From contig NZ_JMTZ01000036.1 of assembly GCF_000731095.1 (NCBI RefSeq), forward strand, positions 1 to 60,432: a stretch of DNA of 60,432 bases, read 5' to 3'. The position numbers were made by a program, and so were the translations under genes. The first letter of the stretch is position 1. Every line of letters begins with the position of its first letter. Source of the stretch: Lysobacter antibioticus (lineage in GTDB: Bacteria; Pseudomonadota; Gammaproteobacteria; Xanthomonadales; Xanthomonadaceae). The notes beneath the pieces were generated by a model. That model had not been told where the DNA came from, did no database searches, and saw nothing but the letters and a program-made list of their open reading frames with translations. Positions 31,177 through 39,872 of the stretch are shown piece after piece.

Positions 31177-31540
31177 GCAGGAGCGGCGTAAGCCGCGACA
31201 AGCGAAGCGACGCAACCACCCGCACGACGCGGCAACCGGACCGAGCTCGCGGCTCGCGCCGCGGCTACAGGAGGTTTCGCCGCAGGGAAGCCGCGCTGCA
31301 AGGGGTAGGAGCGGCGCAAGCCGCGACTGGCGCAGCGACGCCAGCCACCCGTACGACACGGCAAGCGGACCGAGCTCGCGGCTCGCGCCGCGGCTACAGG
31401 AGGTTTTGCCGCAGGGAAGCCGCGCTGCAAGGGGTAGGAGCGGCGCAAGCCGCGAGAGGCGAAGCGATGTCACCCGCCCGCACGCCACGGCAACCGGACC
31501 GAGGTAGCGATTCGCGCCAAGCCTACAGGGAGGCCCCGCA
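31177..31540. repeat. BIME array: 129-bp tandem units with paired GTAG REPs
   Basis: Units begin at about 31177, 31305 and 31434 (spacing 128 and 129 bp); the third is partial and degenerate. Each full unit holds a plus-oriented REP (GTAGGAGCGGCGCAAGCCGCGAC; first copy starts GCAG) and a minus-oriented REP (GTAGCCGCGGCGCGAGCCGCGAGC read on minus, at 31245-31268 and 31374-31397). The hairpins have GNRA loops. It fills the gap between acnB and hflD, where no gene is seen. Confidence 0.88.
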
Positions 31541-31560
31541 ACGACGCGCGGCCCGGCTCC

Positions 31561-32169
31561 TCAGCCCAAACGCGCCTCGATCGCGTCGACCATGGCGCGG
31601 CGGCGCAGCAGGAAATCCCAATAGCTGCCGCCGAGCTGGCGCCACAGCACCGCCGAACGCACCGCGGCCAGCAGGGCGGCGCGGACTTCGGCGACCACGC
31701 CGGGCTGGCCGAGGTAATGCGGGTTGCCCTGGACCAGCACCCGCGGGCGCAGGTGGCTCAGGGTCTCGGCGTACAGGCTGCCTAGGGCGGCGATGACGTC
31801 GGGATGGCTGCTGCCGAGGCGGCCGGCGGCGGTGGCCTGGCCGTGGATGCCGCGCAGGACCTTCTCGGTCATGGCGGCGTCGCGGACGAAGCGGCGCTCC
31901 AGTTGCAGCACGGCCAGGGCCAGCCGCGGCAGGTGCTCGTCGTTGGCGCGGTTGACGAAATAGTCCTGCAGCAGCACCAGACCCGGGCGCAGGTTCGCCA
32001 GGCCGCCGTAGACGGCCGCCGGGGTCGAGGCATCGATGCGGAACACCGAGTCCAGGGCGGTGTCGAGCACGGAGGCGTTGGCCTGGCCGGTGTCGGCGAT
32101 GCGCCGCACCTGGCCCAAGGCCTGGGCCAGGCCGGCGAGTGCGAGTACGCGTTCGGAGAGGTCGGCCAT
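31561..32169 (-). CDS. hflD: HflD-like protein
   Basis: Homologue of HflD (YcfC), a helical membrane-associated protein that in E. coli affects lambda lysogeny through CII; its general role is unclear. The 202-residue protein is all-helical in appearance, with [23 protein letters not shown] at the start and [20 protein letters not shown] at the end, typical of the family. The ATG overlaps the mnmA stop by one base (TAATG), so translation is coupled. The order nudJ-mnmA-hflD is also found in E. coli, which supports the call. Confidence 0.88.
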   Translation of the reverse strand: MADLSERVLALAGLAQALGQVRRIADTGQANASVLDTALDSVFRIDASTPAAVYGGLANLRPGLVLLQDYFVNRANDEHLPRLALAVLQLERRFVRDAAMTEKVLRGIHGQATAAGRLGSSHPDVIAALGSLYAETLSHLRPRVLVQGNPHYLGQPGVVAEVRAALLAAVRSAVLWRQLGGSYWDFLLRRRAMVDAIEARLG

Positions 32170-33299
32170 TACGTAGTGGGTTCCTTGGGGGGCAGGGGGG
32201 CGGCGCAATCGGGTGCATCGGTGGCGGCGATCACCGCGCCACCCAGGCAAACCTCGCCGTCGTACAGCACCAGCGACTGGCCGGGCGTGACCGCGCGCTG
32301 GGATTGGGCGAAACGGACTTCCAAGCTGCCGTCATCGCGCACCGAGACTTCGCAGTCCTGGTCGGGTTGGCGGTAACGGGTCTGGGCGCTGCAGACGAAG
32401 CGGGCGGCCGGCGGCTGGCCGGCGATCCAATGGGCGGTTTCAGACCACAGGGTCTGCGAATGCAGCCAGGGGCTGTCGCTGCCCTGGTCGACGTACAGCA
32501 CGTTGGTCGCGACGTCCTTGCCGACCACGTACCAGGGCGCCGGCTCGAAGCCGCGCACGCCGCCGATGTTGAGGCCTTCGCGCTGGCCGAGGGTGAAATA
32601 GAACACGCCCGGATGGCGGCCGACGACCTGGCCGGCCGGGGTGCGGATCTCGCCTTCGCGCGCCGGCAGGTAGCGCGACAGGAACTCGCGGAAATCGCGT
32701 TCGCCGATGAAGCAAATGCCGGTCGAGTCCTTCTTGGCCGCGGTCGGCAGTTGCGCCGCGCGCGCCATCTCGCGCACGTCGCGCTTGAGCAGGTCGCCGA
32801 GCGGGAAACGCGTGGCCGACAGCTGCGCCTGGCCGAGCTGGTGCAGGAAATAGCTCTGGTCCTTGCTGCGGTCGACCGCCCGCAGCAGGCGGAAGCCGGC
32901 CCCGGCCTTGTCGACGCGGGCGTAATGGCCGGTCGCTATGAACTCCGCGCCGAGCTCGCGCGCAGCGTCGAGGAAATGCTTGAACTTGATCTCGCGGTTG
33001 CACAGCACGTCCGGGTTCGGGGTGCGGCCGGCGGCGTATTCGGCGAGGAAGTGCTCGAACACCCCGGCCCAGTACTCGCCGGAGAAATCGCGGAAATGGA
33101 TCGGCAGGCCGAGCCGGCCGGACACCGCGACCGCGTCGCGGCGGTCGTCCTCGGCGCGGCAGTCGCCGCTGCCGTCGTCGGCCCAGTTCTGCATGAAGAG
33201 GCCGGCGATCGGCTCGCCGGCGTCGCGCAGGCGCAGGGCGGCGACCGAGGAATCGACCCCGCCCGACATGCCCACGATGGTGCGTACCGATACGGCCAT
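32169..33299 (-). CDS. mnmA: tRNA-specific 2-thiouridylase
   Basis: Thiolates U34 of tRNA-Lys, -Glu and -Gln. The 376-residue protein has the PP-loop SGGVDSS at 12-18. The catalytic cysteines are visible in [11 protein letters not shown] and in [11 protein letters not shown]. The C-terminal beta-barrel is present ([16 protein letters not shown]). The ATG at 33299 is 5 bases after the nudJ-like stop. It lies in a tight minus-strand operon with the YbjN-like gene, nudJ and hflD. Confidence 0.96.
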   Translation of the reverse strand: MAVSVRTIVGMSGGVDSSVAALRLRDAGEPIAGLFMQNWADDGSGDCRAEDDRRDAVAVSGRLGLPIHFRDFSGEYWAGVFEHFLAEYAAGRTPNPDVLCNREIKFKHFLDAARELGAEFIATGHYARVDKAGAGFRLLRAVDRSKDQSYFLHQLGQAQLSATRFPLGDLLKRDVREMARAAQLPTAAKKDSTGICFIGERDFREFLSRYLPAREGEIRTPAGQVVGRHPGVFYFTLGQREGLNIGGVRGFEPAPWYVVGKDVATNVLYVDQGSDSPWLHSQTLWSETAHWIAGQPPAARFVCSAQTRYRQPDQDCEVSVRDDGSLEVRFAQSQRAVTPGQSLVLYDGEVCLGGAVIAATDAPDCAAPLPPKEPTT

Positions 33300-33304
33300 G
33301 AGGA

Positions 33305-33799
33305 TCAGACCGGGTCGGGTGAGACCATTTGCTGCAGCAGATCCAGCGAATGGCGGCGTCCACCGAGGTAGTCGGCGACCACCCGCCAGACCAGCGGGCT
33401 GCGATGCTCGGGCGCGCGCGCCTGCAACTCGGCCGGGCTCATCCACAGGGCCTGGACGATGCCTTCGTCGAGGCTCCGGCCGGGGTCGTGGCGGACCGGT
33501 TCGGCGGCGAAGGCGAAGCGCAGGTAGTGGCGGCCGCCGGCGCCGTCCTCCTGCTGCGGCGCCTTCCACTGGTAGGCGCCGACGAAGGCAGTCAGGCGCA
33601 CGTCCCAGCCGGTCTCCTCGCGGGTCTCGCGCAGGGCGGCGTCGATCAGGCTCTCGTCCGGCTCCAGGTGCCCGGCCGGCTGGTTGATCACCAGGCGCCC
33701 GCCGACCGATTCCTCGACCATCAGCAGGCGGCCGCCGTCGACCACGATGGTGGCGACGGTCACATCGGGTTGCCAGAAACGGCCTTCGCGGTAGCTCAC
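33305..33799 (-). CDS. nudJ: Nudix hydrolase, NudJ-like
   Basis: Predicted nucleoside or thiamine-pyrophosphate phosphohydrolase. The complete Nudix box reads [23 protein letters not shown]. The likely GTG start at 33799 lies one base after the stop of the upstream gene (TGACGTG), giving a 164-residue protein close to E. coli NudJ. A longer in-frame start at 33874 would overlap the upstream gene and is not favoured. Position before mnmA and hflD supports NudJ rather than another Nudix member; the substrate is not shown by the sequence. Confidence 0.86.
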   Translation of the reverse strand: MSYREGRFWQPDVTVATIVVDGGRLLMVEESVGGRLVINQPAGHLEPDESLIDAALRETREETGWDVRLTAFVGAYQWKAPQQEDGAGGRHYLRFAFAAEPVRHDPGRSLDEGIVQALWMSPAELQARAPEHRSPLVWRVVADYLGGRRHSLDLLQQMVSPDPV

Positions 33800-33800
33800 G

Positions 33801-34361
33801 TCAGAATTCGTCCTGGCCGGGGGTAAGTTGCGATTCCATCTCGTCGGCCGCGCGGACGACATAGTCGATCGCATCGTCGAGGTCTTCCTGGCTCGCGTCG
33901 GCGTCCAGTTTGACCACGAACACGGCCACCGAGTCCTGTTTGACCCAGCCGCCCATCTTGCTGAGCTGGCTGTCCTCGAGCAGGCGGTTGGCGACCTCGG
34001 CCGGGAAGTCCTTGTCCGAGGTGCGGTAGCCCGGCGACCAGACCTCGCGGACCTGCAGCTTGCCGTAGCGCTCGGTGTGCGAGATCACGTAGGCCATCTG
34101 GCTGCGGTCCTCGTCGAGGCCGAAGGTCAGGGTGTAGTCGCCGTCCTTGTCGACTTCGTACTTGTAGCCCAGGGCGTCGAGCTGCTTGCCGATGCGCGGG
34201 TCGGCGGACTTGGCGGCGGCTTCGGCCTTGGCTGCGGCCGGCTCGGCCTTGGCCGGGGCGCTCTTGAGCGAGGCGGCGTCCGCCTTCGTCGTCGGCGCGG
34301 CCGTCGCCAGGACGGGCAGCAGCGAGAACAGCAGGGCAGGCAGGTAACGGGGCAGACGCAT
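33801..34361 (-). CDS. Exported YbjN-domain protein
   Basis: A 186-residue protein with a signal peptide (MRLPRYLPALLFSLLPVLATAA) and an Ala/Lys-rich linker (about 25-55). A C-terminal YbjN-like domain (DPRIGKQLDALGYKYEVDKDGDY... YVVRAADEMESQL) resembles type III chaperone folds. The ATG follows AAGGACCCTC. The function is not known. It is the first gene of the operon leading to nudJ, mnmA and hflD, with one base between it and nudJ. It is divergent from clpS. Confidence 0.78.
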   Translation of the reverse strand: MRLPRYLPALLFSLLPVLATAAPTTKADAASLKSAPAKAEPAAAKAEAAAKSADPRIGKQLDALGYKYEVDKDGDYTLTFGLDEDRSQMAYVISHTERYGKLQVREVWSPGYRTSDKDFPAEVANRLLEDSQLSKMGGWVKQDSVAVFVVKLDADASQEDLDDAIDYVVRAADEMESQLTPGQDEF

Positions 34362-34505
34362 GAGGGTCCTTGAATTTCGCGGCGCCGGCGCAACCTTGAC
34401 CGGCGGCTCCGACCAAGATGGCGGCGCTGCGGCATTTTGCAATGCGGCCGGGCATGCGTCCATGTCGCACGGCGGCCGCATCCACGGCGGGACAGGGCAG
34501 GGGTT

Positions 34506-34511
34506 TATAAT
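34506..34511 (+). promoter_or_regulatory. Perfect TATAAT box at clpS start
   Basis: A consensus -10 hexamer ends 6 bases before the clpS ATG. Transcription would begin at or next to the A of ATG. No good -35 is visible at 17 bp upstream. Confidence 0.5.
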
Positions 34512-34517
34512 CGCGCA

Positions 34518-34838
<321 letters not shown>

Positions 34839-34927
34839 AAGGTAGTTGTCGCACCCGTTGGGGCGGGGCATGGAAAAGCCGGCGAGCGCCCCCACGTAGC
34901 GTGCATACGTTCTGGAGGCTCCGCCCC

Positions 34928-37210
34928 ATGTTCAGCAAGGATCTCGAATACAGCATCGGCCAGTGCTACAAGCGCGCCCGCGAGGCGCGCCACGAGTACA
35001 TGACGGTCGAACACCTGCTGCTCGCACTACTCGACAACCCGTCCGCCGAGGCCGTCCTCAAGGCGACCAACGCCGACTTCGCGCGTCTGCGCAGCGACCT
35101 CGAACAGGCCATCGCGACCTCGGTCCAGGTGCTGCCCGACGACGTCGACCGCGATACCCAGCCCACTTTGGGTTTCCAGCGTGTGCTACAGCGCGCTGTC
35201 TATCACGTGCAGTCCTCCGGCAAGAAGGAGGTCACCGGCGCCAACGTGCTGGTCGCCATCTTCGGCGAGAAGGATTCGCACGCGGTCTACTTCCTCAATC
35301 AGCAGGACGTGGCCCGCCTCGACGTGGTCAATTACCTGTCGCACGGCATCGTCAAGCACAACGCCGAAGACAGCCACGGCCACCACGAGGAAAGCGAATC
35401 CAAGCCGGCCGAAGGCCCGGAGAGCGAAGGCAAGTCCGACGCCCTGGCCGAGTTCGCCAGCAACCTCAACCAGTTGGCCCGCGAGGGCAAGATCGACCCG
35501 CTGGTCGGTCGCGGCGACGAGGTCGAGCGCACCATCCAGGTGCTGTGCCGCCGGCGCAAGAACAACCCGCTCTACGTCGGCGAGGCCGGCGTCGGCAAGA
35601 CCGCGATCGCCGAAGGCCTGGCCAAGCGCATCGTCGACGGCGACGTGCCCGAAGTGCTGCGCAACGCCACCATCTTCGCCCTCGACCTCGGCGCCCTGGT
35701 CGCCGGCACCAAGTACCGCGGCGACTTCGAGAAGCGCCTCAAGGCGGTACTGGCCCAGCTCAAGAAGCAGCCCGAGGCGATCCTGTTCGTCGACGAGATC
35801 CACACCATCATCGGCGCCGGCTCGGCCAGCGGCGGCACCATGGACGCCAGCAACCTGATCAAGCCGGCCTTGTCCTCGGGCGAGCTGCGCTGCATCGGTT
35901 CGACCACGTTCCAGGAATACCGCGGCATCTTCGAGAAGGACCGCGCGCTGGCGCGGCGCTTCCAGAAGATCGACATCGTCGAGCCGACCGTCGGCGAGAC
36001 CTACGAGATCCTGCAGGGCCTCAAGCCCAAGTACGAATCTCATCACGGCGTGACCTATGCCGACGAAGCCTTGCAGGCCGCGGTCGACCTGTCGGTCAAG
36101 CACATCGGCGACCGCCTGCTGCCGGACAAGGCCATCGACGTCATCGACGAAGCCGGTGCGCGCCAGCGTCTGTTGCCGGAGAACGTGCGCAAGCAGCTGA
36201 TCGACATCGAAGAGATCGAGATGATCGTGGCCAAGATGGCGCGCATCCCGACCAAGCAGGTCTCGGCCAGCGACAAGGACGTGCTGCGCAACCTCGAACG
36301 CAACCTCAAGATGGTCATCTTCGGCCAGGACGCGGCGATCGAGACCCTGGCGTCGGCGATCAAGCTGGCGCGCTCGGGGCTTGGCAACCCGGACAAGCCG
36401 ATCGGCAACTTCCTGTTCGCCGGCCCGACCGGCGTCGGCAAGACCGAGGTCACCAAGCAGCTCGCCCTGCAGCTCGGCATCGAGCTGGTCCGCTTCGACA
36501 TGTCCGAGTACATGGAGCCGCATTCGGTCAGCCGCCTGATCGGCGCGCCTCCGGGCTACGTCGGTTTCGACCAGGGCGGCCTGCTGACCGAGAAAATCGT
36601 CAAAACCCCGCACTGCGTGCTGTTGCTCGATGAGGTCGAGAAGGCGCATCCGGACATCTTCAACATCCTGTTGCAGGTCATGGACCGCGGCACGCTCACC
36701 GACACCAACGGTCGCGAGGCCAACTTCAAGAACGTGGTGCTGGTGATGACGACCAACGCCGGCGCGGCCCAGGCCTCGCGGCGCTCGATCGGCTTCACCA
36801 AGCAGGACCATTCGACCGATGCGATGGAAGTGATCCGCAAGGGCTTCAGCCCGGAATTCCGCAACCGCCTCGATGCGGTGGTGCAGTTCCAGGCGCTGGG
36901 CTTCGATCACATCCTGCGCGTGGTCGACAAGTTCCTGATCGAACTGGAAGCGCAGTTGCACGAGAAGAACGTGACCTTGACCGCGACGCCGACCGCACGC
37001 GATTGGCTGGCCCAGCACGGTTTCGACCCGCAGATGGGCGCACGTCCGATGGCGCGCGTGATCCAGGACAAGATCAAGCGTCCGCTCGCCGACGAGCTGT
37101 TGTTCGGCAAATTGGTCGGCGGCGGCCGGGTCACCATCGACGTGCGCGACGACGAGCTGATCGTCGACGCCCATGCCGAGCCGGAGCGTTTGCTGCCGGT
37201 CACGGTCTGA
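34928..37210 (+). CDS. clpA: ATP-dependent Clp protease ATP-binding subunit ClpA
   Basis: AAA+ unfoldase that feeds substrates into ClpP. The 760-residue protein has the Clp N-domain (ReMTVEHLLLALLDN). D1 has Walker A GEAGVGKT at 218-225 and D2 has Walker A GPTGVGKT at 499-506. The ClpP-docking loop is SIGFTKQDHSTDAM. The ATG follows CTGGAGGCTCC. It is 89 bp after clpS and both are on the plus strand, as in most proteobacteria. Confidence 0.97.
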   Translation: MFSKDLEYSIGQCYKRAREARHEYMTVEHLLLALLDNPSAEAVLKATNADFARLRSDLEQAIATSVQVLPDDVDRDTQPTLGFQRVLQRAVYHVQSSGKKEVTGANVLVAIFGEKDSHAVYFLNQQDVARLDVVNYLSHGIVKHNAEDSHGHHEESESKPAEGPESEGKSDALAEFASNLNQLAREGKIDPLVGRGDEVERTIQVLCRRRKNNPLYVGEAGVGKTAIAEGLAKRIVDGDVPEVLRNATIFALDLGALVAGTKYRGDFEKRLKAVLAQLKKQPEAILFVDEIHTIIGAGSASGGTMDASNLIKPALSSGELRCIGSTTFQEYRGIFEKDRALARRFQKIDIVEPTVGETYEILQGLKPKYESHHGVTYADEALQAAVDLSVKHIGDRLLPDKAIDVIDEAGARQRLLPENVRKQLIDIEEIEMIVAKMARIPTKQVSASDKDVLRNLERNLKMVIFGQDAAIETLASAIKLARSGLGNPDKPIGNFLFAGPTGVGKTEVTKQLALQLGIELVRFDMSEYMEPHSVSRLIGAPPGYVGFDQGGLLTEKIVKTPHCVLLLDEVEKAHPDIFNILLQVMDRGTLTDTNGREANFKNVVLVMTTNAGAAQASRRSIGFTKQDHSTDAMEVIRKGFSPEFRNRLDAVVQFQALGFDHILRVVDKFLIELEAQLHEKNVTLTATPTARDWLAQHGFDPQMGARPMARVIQDKIKRPLADELLFGKLVGGGRVTIDVRDDELIVDAHAEPERLLPVTV

Positions 37211-37233
37211 CCGCGCAAGCGGTGAGGGCATAA

Positions 37234-37259
37234 AAAAGGCGGCCTTCGGGCCGCCTTTT
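37234..37259. terminator. Bidirectional terminator clpA / small secreted protein
   Basis: AAAAGGCGGCC pairs with GGCCGCCTTTT around TTCG. T-runs occur in both orientations, so it can serve clpA on plus and the convergent gene at 37286 on minus. Confidence 0.93.
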
Positions 37260-37285
37260 CGTTTCTGCCTGTTGGCGAACGCCTG

Positions 37286-37636
37286 TCAGCGCACGCGGCG
37301 ATAGCTCTGGTAGGCGGTCTCGTCGATCTTCTCGACCGACTCGATGTCGCAGAAATCGCGCTGGGTCTTGACCCGGGTGCCGCTAGGGCAGACACGGCCC
37401 TTGGTCTTTTCGGCGGTCACCACGAGCTTCGGCGTGAAGCTCAGGTCGTAGCAACCCTTGCGTACGTTCAAGCGGTAGTAATTGTCGGCATCCTTGACCA
37501 GGACGGCCTTCTCTCCGACACGCGACAACTGGGCCTCGGCGCCGAGATCGACGCAGGCGTCGATCGGATCCGCGAACGCGACGGTCGCGGAAAGGCAGAG
37601 CAGGATGGCCAGAGCGGTCCTTGATAGCGGCAACAT
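37286..37636 (-). CDS. Small exported protein of unknown function
   Basis: A 116-residue protein with a clear signal peptide (MLPLSRTALAILLCLSATVAFA) and four cysteines in the mature part. The sequence (DNYYRLNVRKGCYDLSFTPKLVVTAEKTKGRVCPSG) resembles small xanthomonad periplasmic proteins of the DUF6491 kind, but this is only an impression. AGGA precedes the ATG. It is convergent with clpA. Confidence 0.7.
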   Translation of the reverse strand: MLPLSRTALAILLCLSATVAFADPIDACVDLGAEAQLSRVGEKAVLVKDADNYYRLNVRKGCYDLSFTPKLVVTAEKTKGRVCPSGTRVKTQRDFCDIESVEKIDETAYQSYRRVR

Positions 37637-38078
37637 GGGGGCGTCCTAATTGAGCGAGCTCGGATTGAGCTGAGGCAAAGTTAGTCGCGTGGCGCCGCGC
37701 GCGAATCTGGAAGAAGTCGCTGTGACCTTCGTCACGGCATGACGTTTGGCATAAACGTTTTCGCCGCTTCGTGCATCCACGTGTGTTTGTGCTTCCTTTT
37801 CGATGGGCCGACGCAGCCGGCAAGCGCTGCGTTGTTTCGCCATGCCCGTGTCGCGATCTGTGAGGCCGCATCGCACAATTGCCGCAGTGCAGCTCGATCG
37901 CACAACGGACCCGATGCTAGCGTCGCCAGGCAACATCGGCAGGTTGCACTACACGCGCCTCGTCGCATCGTCGTCCGCCATCGAAGTTCGCTAGCGGGTT
38001 TCGCTGGTGATTCGCAGCAAGCGCCCATGGACGGCGAGCGCCGACGAATCTTCGTCGACTCAAGGAAGGAGTACCCGC
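37637..38078. other. 442-bp intergenic region, no gene seen
   Basis: This region separates two divergent small exported-protein genes and looks less GC-rich than its surroundings. Short open frames exist on both strands but none has a ribosome-binding site, signal peptide or recognisable sequence. It presumably holds both promoters. Confidence 0.5.
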
Positions 38079-38276
38079 ATGAAGCTTCGCAAGTTCTCTC
38101 TCGCGGCCGTCGCCGCTTTCGCCTTCGGTTTTTCGGCTTGGGCCGTGGCGGGCATCTGGCCGGGTCCGTGCCAGGTGTGCCGCAACGCTTACCAGGCTTG
38201 CCAACTCGATCCCGATGCCGAGTGCGAAGCCGAATTCAGCCGTTGCCTGATCCAGGCCGGCTGCCCGCTGGAGTAG
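38079..38276 (+). CDS. Tiny exported six-cysteine protein, copy 1
   Basis: A 65-residue protein with a very strong ribosome-binding site (AAGGAAGGAG) and a signal peptide (MKLRKFSLAAVAAFAFGFSAWAVA). The mature part of about 40 residues carries six cysteines in the pattern C-x2-C-x6-C-x7-C-x6-C-x5-C. The next gene has the same signal peptide type and cysteine spacing, so they are tandem paralogues. I do not recognise the family. The even number of cysteines and export suggest disulfide bonds. Confidence 0.8.
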   Translation: MKLRKFSLAAVAAFAFGFSAWAVAGIWPGPCQVCRNAYQACQLDPDAECEAEFSRCLIQAGCPLE

Positions 38277-38397
38277 TCGCTCCGCTGCCCGTTTTATTTC
38301 ACGCCGGTCGCAGCGGCAGCGATAGCCATGCCCGCGAGGCTGCGAGCCGGCGCCAAGACCACCGTCGTCCCACCCCGCCAAGGAAAGGAGCTCACTC

Positions 38398-38604
38398 ATG
38401 CAACTGCGTCGTTTTTCGCTGGCCGCGATGGCCGCCTTCGCGTTCGCCAGCGCCGCATCGCTGACCGCGACCGCGGCCGATCCCTGCGATGGCTGCTGGC
38501 GCACCTACAACAAGTGCATCGAGGTCGGCAGCGACCCGGGCTACTGCGAGTACAGGGTCACACAATGCCTGGCGCGCTACGGCTGCCCGGCACCGCCGTT
38601 CTAG
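38398..38604 (+). CDS. Tiny exported six-cysteine protein, copy 2
   Basis: A 68-residue paralogue of the gene 121 bp upstream. The signal peptide (MQLRRFSLAAMAAFAFASAASLTATA) is closely similar. The mature region has C-x2-C-x6-C-x9-C-x6-C-x5-C, the same spacing except for two extra residues in the central loop. AAGGAAAGGAG precedes the ATG. The residues between the cysteines differ much more than the signal peptide. Function unknown. Confidence 0.8.
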   Translation: MQLRRFSLAAMAAFAFASAASLTATAADPCDGCWRTYNKCIEVGSDPGYCEYRVTQCLARYGCPAPPF

Positions 38605-38733
38605 GTTCCAAGGGTAGGCTTGCCGGTCTGGGCCAGGGCGCTCGCCATGGAGGCGGGCGGCGGCGTAGCCGGCCGCCATGGCCGCGTAAGCAAGCAGGGC
38701 CTCAGCGAGGCCTCGCCGGCAAATCCGAGGCAT

Positions 38734-38762
38734 GAAAAAGGCGGCCAATGCCGCCTTTTTTC
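38734..38762. terminator. Bidirectional terminator before infA
   Basis: AAAAAGGCGGC pairs with GCCGCCTTTTT around CAAT. It serves infA on the minus strand, whose stop is 16 bp away, and can end plus-strand transcripts of the small exported proteins. Confidence 0.93.
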
Positions 38763-38777
38763 AATAACTTACCGCGA

Positions 38778-38996
38778 TTATTTCATGCGGTAGGTGATGC
38801 GACCCTTGGTGAGATCGTAGGGCGTCATTTCGACCTTGACCTTGTCGCCGGTCAGGATGCGAATGTAGTTCTTGCGCATGCGACCCGAGATATGGGCAAT
38901 GATCTCGTGCCCGTTTTCGAGACGCACGCGGAACATGGTGTTCGGAAGAGTTTCCGCCACCGTGCCCTCGAATTCGATCACGTCATCTTTTGCCAT
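38778..38996 (-). CDS. infA: Translation initiation factor IF-1
   Basis: Binds the A site of the 30S subunit during initiation. The 72-residue S1/OB-fold protein is of standard length and sequence ([22 protein letters not shown]... [25 protein letters not shown]). The MAK start at 38996 is universal for the family. It is upstream on the minus strand of the small exported genes and downstream of aat, as in E. coli. Confidence 0.98.
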   Translation of the reverse strand: MAKDDVIEFEGTVAETLPNTMFRVRLENGHEIIAHISGRMRKNYIRILTGDKVKVEMTPYDLTKGRITYRMK

Positions 38997-39134
38997 GTGT
39001 TTCCTAGGGAGTCGCGAAAAGCGGGCGTCGCGCGCCCGCGAAGCCGCACATTCTGCCACGCCGGCGGCCTGGTAGCAAAAATCCGTTAATCGCGCCGCCG
39101 GCTGGGACTGGCGCCGGCAGCAAGACCGCTCGCG

Positions 39135-39872
39135 CTAGCGTTCCGCCAGGCGCGAGGCCGGCCAGTCGCCGAAGCGCTCGGTCCAGGGCCCGGCCGGTTC
39201 GGCGATGGCGGTGAGCGCCGCGACCTCGGCCAGGAAGGCTGCGCGCGGCATCGATCCGGCGCCGAGGCTGAGCAGATGCGGGTTCTCGACCTGGCCGTCG
39301 AGCAGCGGCCAGCCCCATTCGTGCAGGCGATGGGCCAGCGCCGCGAGCGCGACCTTGGAGCCGCCGGAGCGGGCGCTGAACATGCTTTCGCCGAAGAACA
39401 TGCGCCCGATCGCGACCCCGTAGATGCCGCCGGCCAGGCGTTCGCCGTCGTAGACCTCGACCGAATGGGCGTGGCCGAGCTCGTGCAGGCGCTGGTAGGC
39501 GGCGAGCATGTCCTCGGTGATCCAAGTGCCGTCCTGGTGCGGGCGCGGCGCCCGCGCGCAGGCGGCGATGACCTCGGCGAAGGCGGTGTCGGCGCGCACC
39601 GTCCAGTTGCAATGGCGCAGCCCGCGACGGAATTTCGACGGCAACCGCACGCCGTCGGTGCGGAACACGGTGCGCGGGTCCGGGCACCACCACAGCAGCG
39701 GATAGCCTTCCGACGGCCACGGGAACACGCCGTGGCGGTAGGCGTTGAGCAGCCGGCCCGGGCTCAGGTCGCCGCCCATCGCGAGCAGGCCGTCGGGTTG
39801 GCGCAGGGCGTGTTCGGGCGACGGGAACGGCGCGTCGGGGTCGGGCGAGAGCAGGATCGGCAGCTGGCTCAT
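39135..39872 (-). CDS. aat: Leucyl/phenylalanyl-tRNA--protein transferase
   Basis: Adds Leu or Phe from tRNA to proteins with N-terminal Lys or Arg, marking them for ClpS-ClpAP. The 245-residue protein has the family core FPWPSEGYPLLWWCPDPR, GTWITEDMLAAYQRLHELGHAHSVEV and FGESMFSARSGGSKVAL. Its ATG overlaps the stop of the upstream acyltransferase gene by four bases (ATGA), so the two are coupled. With clpS and clpA nearby it completes the recognition part of the N-degron pathway. Confidence 0.96.
   Translation of the reverse strand: MSQLPILLSPDPDAPFPSPEHALRQPDGLLAMGGDLSPGRLLNAYRHGVFPWPSEGYPLLWWCPDPRTVFRTDGVRLPSKFRRGLRHCNWTVRADTAFAEVIAACARAPRPHQDGTWITEDMLAAYQRLHELGHAHSVEVYDGERLAGGIYGVAIGRMFFGESMFSARSGGSKVALAALAHRLHEWGWPLLDGQVENPHLLSLGAGSMPRAAFLAEVAALTAIAEPAGPWTERFGDWPASRLAER

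Noticed and set aside
31177-31540. CRISPR array
   Set aside because: Units are 129 bp without unique spacers and contain opposed REP palindromes; no cas genes are present.
37637-38078. Small genes in the gap before the cysteine-rich pair
   Set aside because: Frames there lack ribosome-binding sites and recognisable features and overlap on both strands without preference.
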